A stretch of DNA of 64,000 bases from Carboxylicivirga sp. (GTDB lineage: Bacteria; Bacteroidota; Bacteroidia; Bacteroidales; Marinilabiliaceae): the NCBI GenBank assembly GCA_025210475.1, contig JAOARW010000022.1:21372-85371 (forward strand), in the 5' to 3' direction. The translations under genes and the position numbers were made by a program. Every line of letters begins with the position of its first letter. The stretch's first letter is position 1. This document shows positions 1-8,974 of this stretch, piece by piece. The notes below the pieces were generated by a model. That model did no database searches, was not told the DNA's origin, and saw nothing but the letters and a program-made list of their open reading frames with translations.

Positions 1-878
1 AGAATGTTCGTGAGGTATTGGTATACCTCTTCCTTACCGGGATTAAAGGTAAAATCTGGATATTTTTCGGAGCCTCCACCACTAAACTCAGGATATGCCC
101 TGTTGGCAGCACTGGCATGGCCAGGCATATCGATCTCGGGAATCACTTCGATGTAACGTTCCTTCGCATAAGCTACTATTTCTGCAATTTCCTTTTGCGA
201 ATAGTATTGTGCTTTTGCCTCTGAATCGGAATGATTACCAATACCTCCAACCTTGCCTAATTTAGGATACTGCTTAATTTCAATACGCCATCCGGGTGAA
301 TCTGTCAGGTGCCAATGAAAGCGGTTTAACTTATGAAGCGCCATGTAATCCAGAAGCTGTTTCACCTTTTCCTTACCAAAAAAGTGCCGCGATTCGTCCA
401 ACATCAAACCACGCCAGGCATAACGCGGCTCATCTTTGATTGTGCCTTTATGAATTTTGCTTAGATCATTATCCTGAGGGGAAAACAATAGCAGCTGAAG
501 AACAGATTGTAAGCCATTGAAAATACCATGTGGCGAAGAAGCCTGCACCTTAATTTCTTTGGAACTTATCCTTATCTGATACGTTTCATCATGGTTGTTT
601 ACTTCATCGTCCAATTCGAGGTATATACCAGGATATGAGCCTCCAGTTTTGACCTGAATCTTTTTTTCTGAGTAACTTTTTAATACGGCTTTAAAGTATT
701 CCGCACTGGCCTTCAGCTGGTCTGAATTATAAGCGACCGACAGCTTGTCCTCGAATTGAAAATAGCCCTGTTCAAGCCTACTTTCGTTTGGCTGTGGAAT
801 AATGGCATAAGCCTTATGCTGCGAAAAGCCCTTCAGAGACAAAAGAATAATTGAAAGTGTTAATATAAATCGTGTCAT
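1..878 (-). CDS. GH20 beta-N-acetylhexosaminidase, partial (C-terminus off the left edge)
   Basis: The reading frame is open from an ATG at 878 down to base 3, giving about 292 codons with no stop, so the gene continues beyond the window. It begins with a Sec signal peptide (MTRFILTLSIILLSLKGFSQ). A GH20 N-terminal alpha/beta domain follows (IIPQPNE start), then the start of the TIM barrel with FHWHLTDSPGWRIEI and the PEIDMPGH strand. The catalytic Asp-Glu pair of GH20 would lie just past the cut. The enzyme is expected to remove terminal beta-linked GlcNAc or GalNAc in the periplasm. The start codon lies 12 bp after the stop of the upstream GH2 gene, so it is probably the last visible gene of the GH29-GH2-GH20 operon. 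Family assignment is firm; exact substrate is unknown. Confidence 0.9.
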   Translation of the reverse strand, partial: MTRFILTLSIILLSLKGFSQHKAYAIIPQPNESRLEQGYFQFEDKLSVAYNSDQLKASAEYFKAVLKSYSEKKIQVKTGGSYPGIYLELDDEVNNHDETYQIRISSKEIKVQASSPHGIFNGLQSVLQLLLFSPQDNDLSKIHKGTIKDEPRYAWRGLMLDESRHFFGKEKVKQLLDYMALHKLNRFHWHLTDSPGWRIEIKQYPKLGKVGGIGNHSDSEAKAQYYSQKEIAEIVAYAKERYIEVIPEIDMPGHASAANRAYPEFSGGGSEKYPDFTFNPGKEEVYQYLTNI

Positions 879-890
879 TGTTAATCGCTA

Positions 891-3593
891 TTATTTTCGT
901 CCTCCTTCAAATTCTTCCTGACCTCGCTCAATCTCCTTCAGTTTAATATCATTTAGCTCTTTTTCGAGTTTCAATATTCTTTTCTGTAGCTCGTCGTTCT
1001 TTAACTCATTATCAGTAATTGTACCTTGACTAATGGCTTCTCTGCCTTCTTCCTGATAAATAAAATCATTATCGGATGGAAAGCTCTCAAAAGTGATTTC
1101 GCCACCTACAGGTGAATTAATACCCTGATCAATAAGGGATGCTTTAATTGTTATTTTACCTGACTTTAAAGAAGACCGAACCAGGATTGGTGCAGTTCCC
1201 CATTCCAACTTTTTAGGATTTGACAAGATTTCACTGTTGGAAATCAGTTCGCCTTCACCTTCAATCTCAAATCGAATATCTGATTTATTTAACCGCTTCA
1301 CAATTCCATCCTGATCAACAACGGAGGCAATCACACGTACGAAATCTGTTCCGTTAGCTTTTAATGGCAAGCCGTTATCTTCAACCGTAAGTTGGATTTT
1401 AGAAGGGCGTTTGGATGGCATGCGCTTATAGCGGGCTACCACCTTACCGTCGATTAAACCTTCGGCAATAAAACTGGCCTGTTTTTGCTTTTTAGCACGA
1501 TGTAGGTTTTTAACATCAATAAAATTGAATACATCCTTAAATACCACCATCGGGTGTGGCATGGCTAAATCCAGGTCGGCCACCTTTTGCAATAATGTAT
1601 CCTTTTCATATACAATCAAGCGCACCTCGTCGCAGTTAGTAAAAACGGTAACATCAGGCTCTGATATTGGTGACATCTCATGAGCAACAAAAATCATCGG
1701 AGCATTGCTTTCAGATACATCGCGCTGACTCGCAAACAAGTGGTATGAATATTTTGGCTGGCGAAATACATCCGTTATGCCTCCGTAAAAAGTATCGGGA
1801 TGATATCCTCGCTGATGATCAAAAGAATGCCACAAGGCGCCACCTATGTGCTGTGCCGGAGTATTGTACAAGGCTTCCCAGCTGGTGTAAACGTAATCGG
1901 GATTGGCGTAATGTTTGGCCTGCACCAACTGCGCTCTTTCACCCCAGCCGCGCACCACACGACTTGGTGAATTATGCGAATTCCAGTCATCAACACAATC
2001 GCCCCATTCGCGGGTAAACACACATCGCTCTTCGCCAGAATAATCAAAGCCTAATTTCTGTCGATTGGCTTTGGTATTATTTTTTACATTACGATAGAAC
2101 TCGCTTCTGAAAGGATGAGAATAAATAACATCAAAATGTTCCTGACCTTTGGCATGGGAATCACAAACGGTATAAGCCCCCTGGAAAGGATACTCTTCGT
2201 GAACAAGATTATGTACCTGCTTGGCAAAATCATCGGGATACCAGGTTTCGTTTAATATTGGCTCCCACATGATGACGCAAGCATAATTACGATCTCGTCG
2301 AACCATGTTGCGCACATCTCTGAAAACTCGCTGTTTGAAAATTGGTTTATCGTTCCAAAACTGCCAGCCTGGCGTTGCAACGATGTAAAATAAGCCCAAC
2401 TGATCGCACGCCTCCATAAAGGCCGGATCGACCGGATAATGAGCTGCACGAACAATATCACATCCGCCATCTTTCAATAGTTTGGCATCGCGCCATTGGG
2501 CATTATTCGAAAGGGCATTACCAACCACAGCATGATCCTGGTGACGATTGGCACCGATTAACTTGCCCGGATACGGTTTGTTATTTAAATAGAATCCATC
2601 TTTGCCCCGAAATTCAATTTTTCGGATGCCAACATAAGATGCCACACCATCCAGTTTTTGTCCTTTAGAATTACTTAACTGAACTTCCAAACGGTATAAT
2701 TCGGGCGACCAGGGGGTCCATAATTCAGGATCAGAAACCAATAATGTGGCACTCACCTGTTTCCCTTGATTGCCTTTTATACTGGCAAGCTGCTTGTACT
2801 CGGCTACCTTATTACCCTGCTTATCTTTAAGAGTCATCAGTACCGAAAGCTTTTGGCTGCGGCGTCCATCATTTTGCAAGTCCACTTTTGCCACAACAGT
2901 TGCCTGCTTCTCCGATAATTTTTCGATATGTGTAAAAATACCACCGCCTGCTACTTTTGATGCATCGATTGCATTGCTTACGTAAACAGAATTAGTGGCT
3001 GTTAACCACACATCGCGATAGATGCCACCAAAATATGAAAAGTCAAGATTCTCCTGAGGTTTCCCGGGAGGATAATCGGGATCGTTGCTATTATCAACCC
3101 AAACTGCCAACACATTTTCAGCACCGGCCTTAACTTTTGCACTCAGGTTAACTGAAAATGGCAAGTAACCACCGTAATTTTCGCCTAATAATTCACCATT
3201 CAACCAAACTTTACATTTACCCATCACACCTTCAAAATGCAAGCGCAATTGCTTTTCAACAATATTATCGGGGACGACAAAGTGTTTACGATACCAGGCC
3301 TCGCCCTGATAGTTGTTACTACCACTGGCCTCTTCAGAAATCAACTCAAGGCCATGGGGGCAATTAACTACCTGCCAATTCGAATCATCAAAATCTGATA
3401 ATTGAGCGTCTTTAGCAGCTCCCTTAATAAATCGCCAGCCGATATTAAAATCAAACACCTCACGACCACTATCTTTCACTTCCCAGAAACCTGCTTTAGA
3501 AAATTCTGGTTGCTCATCTTTTGCTGCCTGCACCACAGTAGTAATTCCTAAAAAAATAATTAACAGGAATGGTAATAGCTTAATCCTCTTCAT
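891..3593 (-). CDS. GH2 family exo-beta-glycosidase (beta-galactosidase-like), 900 aa
   Basis: This is a secreted GH2 enzyme with signal peptide MKRIKLLPFLLIIFLGITTVVQA. The order is a jelly-roll sugar-binding domain (about 30-200), an immunoglobulin-like domain (about 205-325), a TIM barrel (about 330-640), and Ig-like C-terminal domains. The likely acid/base is Glu449 in ILNETW and the likely nucleophile Glu529 in TREWGD. This is not the LacZ-type [15 protein letters not shown] signature, so it belongs to another GH2 subfamily, shared with the 952-aa GH2 at 8975-11833. Residues about 865-895 form a highly charged stretch that looks like a short coiled coil, which is unusual at the end of a GH2. 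It sits 14 bp after the GH29 gene and 12 bp before the GH20 gene. beta-Galactosidase is the best guess; beta-glucuronidase or another exo-activity cannot be excluded. Confidence 0.9.
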   Translation of the reverse strand: MKRIKLLPFLLIIFLGITTVVQAAKDEQPEFSKAGFWEVKDSGREVFDFNIGWRFIKGAAKDAQLSDFDDSNWQVVNCPHGLELISEEASGSNNYQGEAWYRKHFVVPDNIVEKQLRLHFEGVMGKCKVWLNGELLGENYGGYLPFSVNLSAKVKAGAENVLAVWVDNSNDPDYPPGKPQENLDFSYFGGIYRDVWLTATNSVYVSNAIDASKVAGGGIFTHIEKLSEKQATVVAKVDLQNDGRRSQKLSVLMTLKDKQGNKVAEYKQLASIKGNQGKQVSATLLVSDPELWTPWSPELYRLEVQLSNSKGQKLDGVASYVGIRKIEFRGKDGFYLNNKPYPGKLIGANRHQDHAVVGNALSNNAQWRDAKLLKDGGCDIVRAAHYPVDPAFMEACDQLGLFYIVATPGWQFWNDKPIFKQRVFRDVRNMVRRDRNYACVIMWEPILNETWYPDDFAKQVHNLVHEEYPFQGAYTVCDSHAKGQEHFDVIYSHPFRSEFYRNVKNNTKANRQKLGFDYSGEERCVFTREWGDCVDDWNSHNSPSRVVRGWGERAQLVQAKHYANPDYVYTSWEALYNTPAQHIGGALWHSFDHQRGYHPDTFYGGITDVFRQPKYSYHLFASQRDVSESNAPMIFVAHEMSPISEPDVTVFTNCDEVRLIVYEKDTLLQKVADLDLAMPHPMVVFKDVFNFIDVKNLHRAKKQKQASFIAEGLIDGKVVARYKRMPSKRPSKIQLTVEDNGLPLKANGTDFVRVIASVVDQDGIVKRLNKSDIRFEIEGEGELISNSEILSNPKKLEWGTAPILVRSSLKSGKITIKASLIDQGINSPVGGEITFESFPSDNDFIYQEEGREAISQGTITDNELKNDELQKRILKLEKELNDIKLKEIERGQEEFEGGRK

Positions 3594-3607
3594 TATCTAT
3601 ATTAATT

Positions 3608-5167
3608 TTAATTCAATGACTTTAGTGTTAATTCAAATACATTGTAGTGTAAGGATGGCAGTGACTCTGGTAGATCAATGTTTAACTGAACTTCATCCTG
3701 CATCCATTTAATATTTTCATTGCAACCTAATAATCGACAGTTTGAAACTGACTCGCCAGTTGATGAAAAGTCCTTTAATGCTAAATTCTTATTAGGTAAC
3801 AGATCTGGCACCATCACATAAACCTTATTCGCTTTTTTAGTATAGCGGATATTCTCATACCCATATGTTTTCCAAGGCTTGGTATCATAAATGGATTCAC
3901 TGTTAATAGCCATCCAATCACCAATTTCCTTTAGTGTTACAACAGCCAGTGAATCATGAGTTCCCCGCGGTGACATAGGTATATTCATCAGCAAAACACC
4001 ATTCTTCGACACCACATCAACCAACATGCTCAGTGCCTGTTTAGTGCGTTTCTCTTTGTATTGACCTTTGGCATAATGCCAACCTCCTAAGCCATATCCC
4101 CGCTCCCATACTTGTGGCATTATTACTTTGGGTGTGCCATGCTCATAATCATGAACCAGAGCGTTACGGTACTCTTCGGGTACACTTTTTATAGTGGTAA
4201 CACACTCCAATTTACCGTCGTGATTATTCATATAGGTATTGTAGAAGTGTGCAATAGCCGTTTTACCCATGTTTTTAAATGGTGTTTCCCTCAGGGAACG
4301 CTCAGCATTTGATGGGATGGTATCGGCAAAACGCACAAATTGACGCCAAACACCACCGTAGTGAGAATCCCAGTATAAATAGTCAATATCATATTTGGCA
4401 ACCACATCCTTAAAACGCTTGTAAAATTTCAGCATAAATTCTTTGGTTGGTGGCGCACCATTGGTACCGGGTTCGTGCGGCGGGCTGTATAATTCATAAG
4501 GATCATAACCTTCCCACCATTGACCTTTACCACTTTCTTTGTTAGCCGCAACCACATCGTATGGCTTATCTTTATATATACCAGCTGTATCAATCTGACG
4601 TCCGGTATCGAACCATCCCCAGGTATTTATGGCATGCAGTGATGTTCCAAATCGCAATCCGTACTTATCTGCAGCTTTTTTCCATTCACCCAGCACATCT
4701 CTTTTGGGTCCTATATTTTTGCTGTTCCATTCCTGATACTGGCTATCCCACATATCAAAATTACAATGGTGATTGCCCATGCCAACAAAGAAACGAGCAC
4801 CTGCCCTTTTATAAAGTGCCATCATTGAATCGGGTTGCCATTCTTCCAGCTTCCACTCGTTACAAACATCCTTGTAACCAAACTCACTGGGATGAGCATA
4901 CTTTTTTAAGTGATGCTTATTTTGCCAATGTCCCTGTGTATATAGATTACGAGCATACCAGTCGCCCGCTTCTGCTTCATCTTGCGGACTGGCATGTACC
5001 CATATTCCAAACTTTCCTTTACTATACCATTCAGGAACTTCATAGTGCGCGGTTAGCGATTCCCAGGTAGGTTCAAACTTTCCTTGCTCGTATGTTAATG
5101 TTTCAGTGGATGGTTTGCATTGCCATAAAAGTAACGTAACAAACAACAGGCAGACTCTAATTTTCAT
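3608..5167 (-). CDS. GH29 alpha-L-fucosidase, lipoprotein
   Basis: A GH29 retaining alpha-L-fucosidase. The family pattern is visible in GKFGIWVHASP (canonical GKFGIFIHWG), in a DYLYWDSHYGG strand whose Asp (residue 276 counted from the ATG at 5194, 267 from 5167) should be the nucleophile, and in NGVLLMNIPMSPRG near the barrel end. A C-terminal beta-sandwich follows. I chose the ATG at 5167 over the in-frame ATG at 5194. The shorter protein starts directly with a signal peptide (MKIRVCLLFVTLLLWQC, lipid-anchored Cys). In addition, the predicted -7 box at 5199-5206 would place the transcript start near 5192, leaving no room for the longer form. The HWG to HAS change in the first motif suggests a divergent substrate, possibly a fucose-like sugar. 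It heads an operon with GH2 and GH20. Confidence 0.9.
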   Translation of the reverse strand: MKIRVCLLFVTLLLWQCKPSTETLTYEQGKFEPTWESLTAHYEVPEWYSKGKFGIWVHASPQDEAEAGDWYARNLYTQGHWQNKHHLKKYAHPSEFGYKDVCNEWKLEEWQPDSMMALYKRAGARFFVGMGNHHCNFDMWDSQYQEWNSKNIGPKRDVLGEWKKAADKYGLRFGTSLHAINTWGWFDTGRQIDTAGIYKDKPYDVVAANKESGKGQWWEGYDPYELYSPPHEPGTNGAPPTKEFMLKFYKRFKDVVAKYDIDYLYWDSHYGGVWRQFVRFADTIPSNAERSLRETPFKNMGKTAIAHFYNTYMNNHDGKLECVTTIKSVPEEYRNALVHDYEHGTPKVIMPQVWERGYGLGGWHYAKGQYKEKRTKQALSMLVDVVSKNGVLLMNIPMSPRGTHDSLAVVTLKEIGDWMAINSESIYDTKPWKTYGYENIRYTKKANKVYVMVPDLLPNKNLALKDFSSTGESVSNCRLLGCNENIKWMQDEVQLNIDLPESLPSLHYNVFELTLKSLN

Positions 5168-5198
5168 CTGTTTAAATTTATTTTCATTTGTCATAAAG

Positions 5199-5263
5199 CA
5201 AAACTACTTTAACACAATTCCATTCAGGTTTAAAAATCTTTTTATATGGTTGAAATATCTATC
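5199..5263 (-). promoter_or_regulatory. Promoter with 21-bp-period direct repeat (site 1, before GH29)
   Basis: Read on the plus strand, two half-sites GGTTTAAAAATCTTTT (5227-5242) and GGTTGAAATATCTATC (5248-5263) are spaced 21 bp start to start. Exactly 20 bp closer to the gene is CAAAACTA (5199-5206), which is TAGTTTTG on the coding strand and fits the Bacteroidota -7 consensus TAnnTTTG. The same arrangement occurs at three other promoters in this window. There is no -33 TTTG where one would be expected; the proximal repeat occupies that position, which suggests an activator-dependent promoter. Confidence 0.75.
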
Positions 5264-5422
5264 GCGCTTAAATGAGTTTAAATGTAAAATCATCACCATT
5301 TCATAAGTCCATCAAAGCTCATCTGTTAGAACACAATTAACTCTTCATCAATCAATAAGAATAACATGCATCATTTACCCTGCCCATTTGCAACAAATAC
5401 CTATTTTGAGTATCAAAACCTT

Positions 5423-7468
5423 CTATTTTATATACGTAAGTCCGGTTTCATCCAATAGGGTAAACGTAAACATCCAATAAGGATTAAATTTCGATTTCGG
5501 CACTTTAATAAATATTTTATTTTGACCTTTTCTTAATCGTATGATGGTTGGTTTTCGTGTATAAAATAGTTCTTCGGCACGCCATGGGATTTCATGATTA
5601 TTCAATGTCTTCCACTCTTCATCGAACCTGCTGATTCTTTTATTCTGCCAATTGGGTCCTTCTACCTTTTCATCGTTTACCCAAACTGTTCCGCCACCCA
5701 TATCGAACTCTCCATCATTGGCCACTCCCACATAGTTTCTGCTGTTACGTGCCGGACAATCGAAACCGATCCAGACAGGAACCTCTCTATCCTGATCGCT
5801 GTTGATAAAAGCTAAGGCATAATAAACATTTCCATTGTCCATTTTTTCAACATGACCACCTTTTTTGTATTCGTGATTAAGCATTATACTTGTGCCAATC
5901 GCTTGCTGCCATTTTAATGTTTGACCATTGTATCGGTATGATTTCCGGCTTTTATCTTTTAAAATATCATCACCATCATTATTGGAAAATGGTCCGATAA
6001 TTTTCCAATATTTATCGGTTTGCGAGAAATACTGAAATGGTTCATTCTTAAAGTACTTTTGCTTATGATTCATTAAAAAAGACTCATAGGCTTTAAAATA
6101 CCTGTATGCATTGGTATTTCCGGCCGGCACTCTAAGCTGATAATTCTCTGGTGCCGAAATAACATCCGCAGTCCAGGTCGTCCAGGCATATGTAATAAGC
6201 GATGGATACAGTGGATTTTGTGTTATAATGTCATTTTCCCTTTTGATATTAACATCGGGCCACAAGCAGATGATCCCACCAATTGTATTGTTTCTTGTTT
6301 CTTTACCAATGGGCTTAAAAAATAACGATGGAATATTTGTCATGGGTTCAACATTATTGATGTAGCTCTTATCGGAATCAATAACATCATAGCCATTTTC
6401 CTCTATCGGATCTTTACCTCCCCAAACTTGTCGAATAACTGATTTATCAGCTTGCAAACCAGGGTGCCAAATAATAGCCCTTCGACCATTCGCCTCTACA
6501 TGATTCACCATCTTATCGACAAATTCCTTTGGATTATGCACATGCACCTCATCTGATCCTAAATGAATAAGCGGTGCCATTTCTATCGGAATTTCATTAA
6601 AAAACTCATTTAACAGCGCTTCCAGTACTAACATTCCTCTTTCGGATTCCATTTTAAAACCAAAAGTGCGCTGAAAGTACTCGCTATGTCCCGGCATATC
6701 CAACTCTGGAATTACATTTATCATGCGCTTATTTGCATAACGAATAAGCTCTCTGACTTCATCAAACGTATAATAAAATCCAGGATCACGAGTGCTTCTA
6801 TGGTAGGTCGGATCATTAAGTTGAGGATAGATTTTGCTCTCCACTCTCCATGCCGGTCGGTCGGTTAAATGCCAATGAAAGGTATTCAATTTGTAATCGG
6901 CCATAATGTCCAGATGCTTTTTTATGGCCTTAATGCTTTGGAAATTACGCCCAACATCAATCATATACCCACGCACTGAAAACGCAGGTTGGTCCTGGAT
7001 ACTACAATGCTGAATAGAACAGATTTCACCCTTTACCTCGATTAATTGACGAAGTGTTTTTAAGGCATAAAAAAATCCGTTATCAGATGATGCCCGAATA
7101 CTTATTTTTTTCGCAATAACTTCCATGTGGTATTCTTCTTTCTTCAATTTTGAATCCTTGATAAATTCAATCTTCCAGAAAGATTTATTATTTAGCTCAA
7201 TACCTACCTGGGTACATATTTGGTAAAGCTCATCTTTAATTATTTTAGAAACTTTATCATAATCTGCAAACCAAAGATTATGAATTACTTCATATTGCTT
7301 ACCCCAAATGACACTTTGAGGATAGGGTATTAATTTAACCGGTGATTTTTCAAGTTGATGAGCAGTGAATTTAGTTTTAAACTCTTCACTAATATTTTGT
7401 GAAACCATATTGCTAGTCAGCACCGCTATAGCACAAACCAACAAACCCTTACAAACAATTTTCAGCAT
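5423..7468 (-). CDS. Divergent GH20 family hexosaminidase-like enzyme, 681 aa
   Basis: A secreted GH20-superfamily enzyme with a Sec signal peptide (first about 23 residues). The N-terminal GH20b-type domain spans about 40-160. The barrel contains FHWHLTDRPAWRVE, VIPELDMPGHSEY and LIHLGSDEVHVHNP, where Asp306-Glu307 form the catalytic pair for substrate-assisted catalysis. The protein diverges after the catalytic pair, and its last 200 residues form an unassigned beta-rich domain with YWKIIGPFSNNDGDD and TIIRLRKGQNKIFIKV. This resembles a carbohydrate-binding accessory domain. It is less similar to the other two GH20 proteins here than those are to each other. A pair of LacI-type palindromes lies about 200 bp upstream, so it is probably co-regulated with susC. 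Its substrate may not be plain GlcNAc. Confidence 0.85.
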   Translation of the reverse strand: MLKIVCKGLLVCAIAVLTSNMVSQNISEEFKTKFTAHQLEKSPVKLIPYPQSVIWGKQYEVIHNLWFADYDKVSKIIKDELYQICTQVGIELNNKSFWKIEFIKDSKLKKEEYHMEVIAKKISIRASSDNGFFYALKTLRQLIEVKGEICSIQHCSIQDQPAFSVRGYMIDVGRNFQSIKAIKKHLDIMADYKLNTFHWHLTDRPAWRVESKIYPQLNDPTYHRSTRDPGFYYTFDEVRELIRYANKRMINVIPELDMPGHSEYFQRTFGFKMESERGMLVLEALLNEFFNEIPIEMAPLIHLGSDEVHVHNPKEFVDKMVNHVEANGRRAIIWHPGLQADKSVIRQVWGGKDPIEENGYDVIDSDKSYINNVEPMTNIPSLFFKPIGKETRNNTIGGIICLWPDVNIKRENDIITQNPLYPSLITYAWTTWTADVISAPENYQLRVPAGNTNAYRYFKAYESFLMNHKQKYFKNEPFQYFSQTDKYWKIIGPFSNNDGDDILKDKSRKSYRYNGQTLKWQQAIGTSIMLNHEYKKGGHVEKMDNGNVYYALAFINSDQDREVPVWIGFDCPARNSRNYVGVANDGEFDMGGGTVWVNDEKVEGPNWQNKRISRFDEEWKTLNNHEIPWRAEELFYTRKPTIIRLRKGQNKIFIKVPKSKFNPYWMFTFTLLDETGLTYIK

Positions 7469-7666
7469 ACTTATTGTTTTTAAATTTACATCCGACTCTT
7501 TGAGAGCATCTTCCTCTTTAAGACACGATGTGTTATCTAATTATTACTTTTTGAGTATGAATATTCTTTCCTGATATACATTACAAATCAGGTCGCTTTC
7601 TTGCGTTTATTTTAAAAGTAAGTAATACATAGAAATAGTATCCATAGCATGCTTAAAAAACCTTTT

Positions 7667-7700
7667 CGGAAACGTTTTTATTTTTCAGAAACGTTTCCGA
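7667..7700. promoter_or_regulatory. Paired LacI-family operator upstream of GH20
   Basis: Two palindromic sites, CGGAAACGTTTTTA (7667-7680) and CAGAAACGTTTCCG (7686-7699), have centres 19 bp apart. The whole 34-bp block matches 43758-43791 upstream of susC at 30 of 34 positions, including the 19-bp spacing. The half-site around a central ACGT/CG step is typical of LacI-family operators. The only LacI-type regulator in the window lies next to the susC copy. Confidence 0.75.
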
Positions 7701-7753
7701 AATAATTTCAAACCAAACACAAACCCTTCTCAAATTTTTAAATAATACGACAT

Positions 7754-7801
7754 AAAAAAAAGCAACCTGAACCAGTTAAACATTGGTTACAGATTGCTTT
7801 T
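7754..7801 (-). terminator. Intrinsic terminator after PI-PLC gene
   Basis: A long imperfect hairpin pairs AAAAGCAA at one end with TTGCTTTT at the other, with inner AACCA/TGGTT pairing. On the minus strand it is followed by a run of about eight T. It lies 45 bp after the stop at 7846 and ends the GH2-PI-PLC unit. Confidence 0.85.
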
Positions 7802-7845
7802 ATCGCCTTCCTCAAGGCTATTTTATTAAACTAAGTCTATCAAAC

Positions 7846-8904
7846 CTAATTCGATTTAATTAACTCATATGTACCATTGTCGAATTGCACTTTGTAGGTC
7901 GAAGGGAACAATTTAGATGTATGATAGTAGTCTGTTGAAATTACCTGTGCTCCCGATGCTTTTGCTTTCTCAAAGCGGGAATAATCATTGTTGCGTGCTT
8001 CAATTGTACCGGCATCTGAACGGGTACGCACCATATAGCCTTTCTTCACCAATTGCTGAATTTTATCAAAATCGCGCACCGGATCATTTATGACCATAAA
8101 AGCCGCTTCAGGATTACCTTCTGGTAAATTTACAAACAAACAGGCCTTTTCTAAACCAGGAAAATTATCAAGGTACCGATTGGTTTTCGTTTTACTTTCA
8201 TCCAATACAAACATAAAGCGGTTTCGCATTTCATCAAGTTGGGGCCATCCTTTACTCAAAACAGCCTCCTGGATATTCGCAAACTCACCGCGCACCAAAT
8301 CTGGGGTAATCAATTGTTCCGGGCTAAACACGGCTCTGATTTCCTGATCGATACTTGCCAATGCTTCACTTGTAAACGGTAAAACCGGACGAAGTTGTTC
8401 TACCTGTTCATCTTTGGCATTAATGAGAATAATAATTGGCATGTGACCAATATTATTTTGAGACCACTGCTTCATTGCTTCCAACTCATCCTTAAACAAC
8501 AAGTTGTGACTTCTAAAATCAATATCCTGAATGTGAAAAACTTTCAATCCAGGCTGTTTTAAATTCTCCTCCTGATCAAAAGGTTTTGCCTGGCCTCCCA
8601 TTTCCTCAATTACTTTTAGACCTTTGGGCTTACTGAAATGACCACCATGGGGATCGTAAAATACATCAATTTCAAAACTTCTTAGCCCCAATTTTAATTG
8701 CTCAACAATAGAAACATGGTCGTATTGTAATGACAGTGCCTGAGCTGAGTCAACACTATAAACATATTTCCAAAGATCTTCTTCGATGGCAATTTTATAG
8801 GAATTATGACTGCCAATTAATTGAATTTCATTCATCTTATTATGACTGCAGCTCATTAATAAGCAAGCCATTACCAATAATGGATATGTTATTGATTTAA
8901 TCAT
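7846..8904 (-). CDS. Ca2+-dependent PI-specific phospholipase C-like lipoprotein
   Basis: A 352-aa lipoprotein (lipobox Cys19 in LLMSC) of the Ca2+-dependent phosphoinositide phospholipase C type (PI-PLC TIM barrel, PLC-like phosphodiesterase superfamily). Visible family features are IGSHNSYK with catalytic-type His33, GLRSFEIDVFYDPHGG with acidic residues that would bind Ca2+, and KVFHIQDIDFRS with a second conserved His. Members cleave phosphodiester bonds in phosphatidylinositol or related inositol-phosphate head groups. It lies 70 bp after the 952-aa GH2 and ends at a strong terminator, so it is expressed with glycosidases. That setting hints at a substrate linked to glycans, such as a GPI anchor, but this is inference. 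Some family members have no demonstrated phospholipase activity. Confidence 0.8.
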   Translation of the reverse strand: MIKSITYPLLVMACLLMSCSHNKMNEIQLIGSHNSYKIAIEEDLWKYVYSVDSAQALSLQYDHVSIVEQLKLGLRSFEIDVFYDPHGGHFSKPKGLKVIEEMGGQAKPFDQEENLKQPGLKVFHIQDIDFRSHNLLFKDELEAMKQWSQNNIGHMPIIILINAKDEQVEQLRPVLPFTSEALASIDQEIRAVFSPEQLITPDLVRGEFANIQEAVLSKGWPQLDEMRNRFMFVLDESKTKTNRYLDNFPGLEKACLFVNLPEGNPEAAFMVINDPVRDFDKIQQLVKKGYMVRTRSDAGTIEARNNDYSRFEKAKASGAQVISTDYYHTSKLFPSTYKVQFDNGTYELIKSN

Positions 8905-8974
8905 CTTCTTTAAAATTTATGCATTCGAACTTAAATGATCATTCTATATTACCGATTTGCCACTAAAACTAGTA

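Larger units (their letters stand above)
7469..7845. other. 377-bp intergenic region with terminator and LacI-type operators
   Basis: This gap separates the PI-PLC gene from the 681-aa GH20. It holds an intrinsic terminator at 7754-7801 and a double palindromic operator at 7667-7700. A short inverted repeat, CCTGAT (7570-7575) with ATCAGG (7587-7592), lies in the long leader. I see no clean TAnnTTTG promoter; the closest is TACTTTTA on the coding strand at 7613-7620. No convincing small gene was found. Confidence 0.6.

Noticed and set aside
4561..5070. 169-codon plus-strand open frame
   Set aside because: It lies wholly antisense to the GH29 gene, has no recognisable domain and has the composition of a reversed coding strand.
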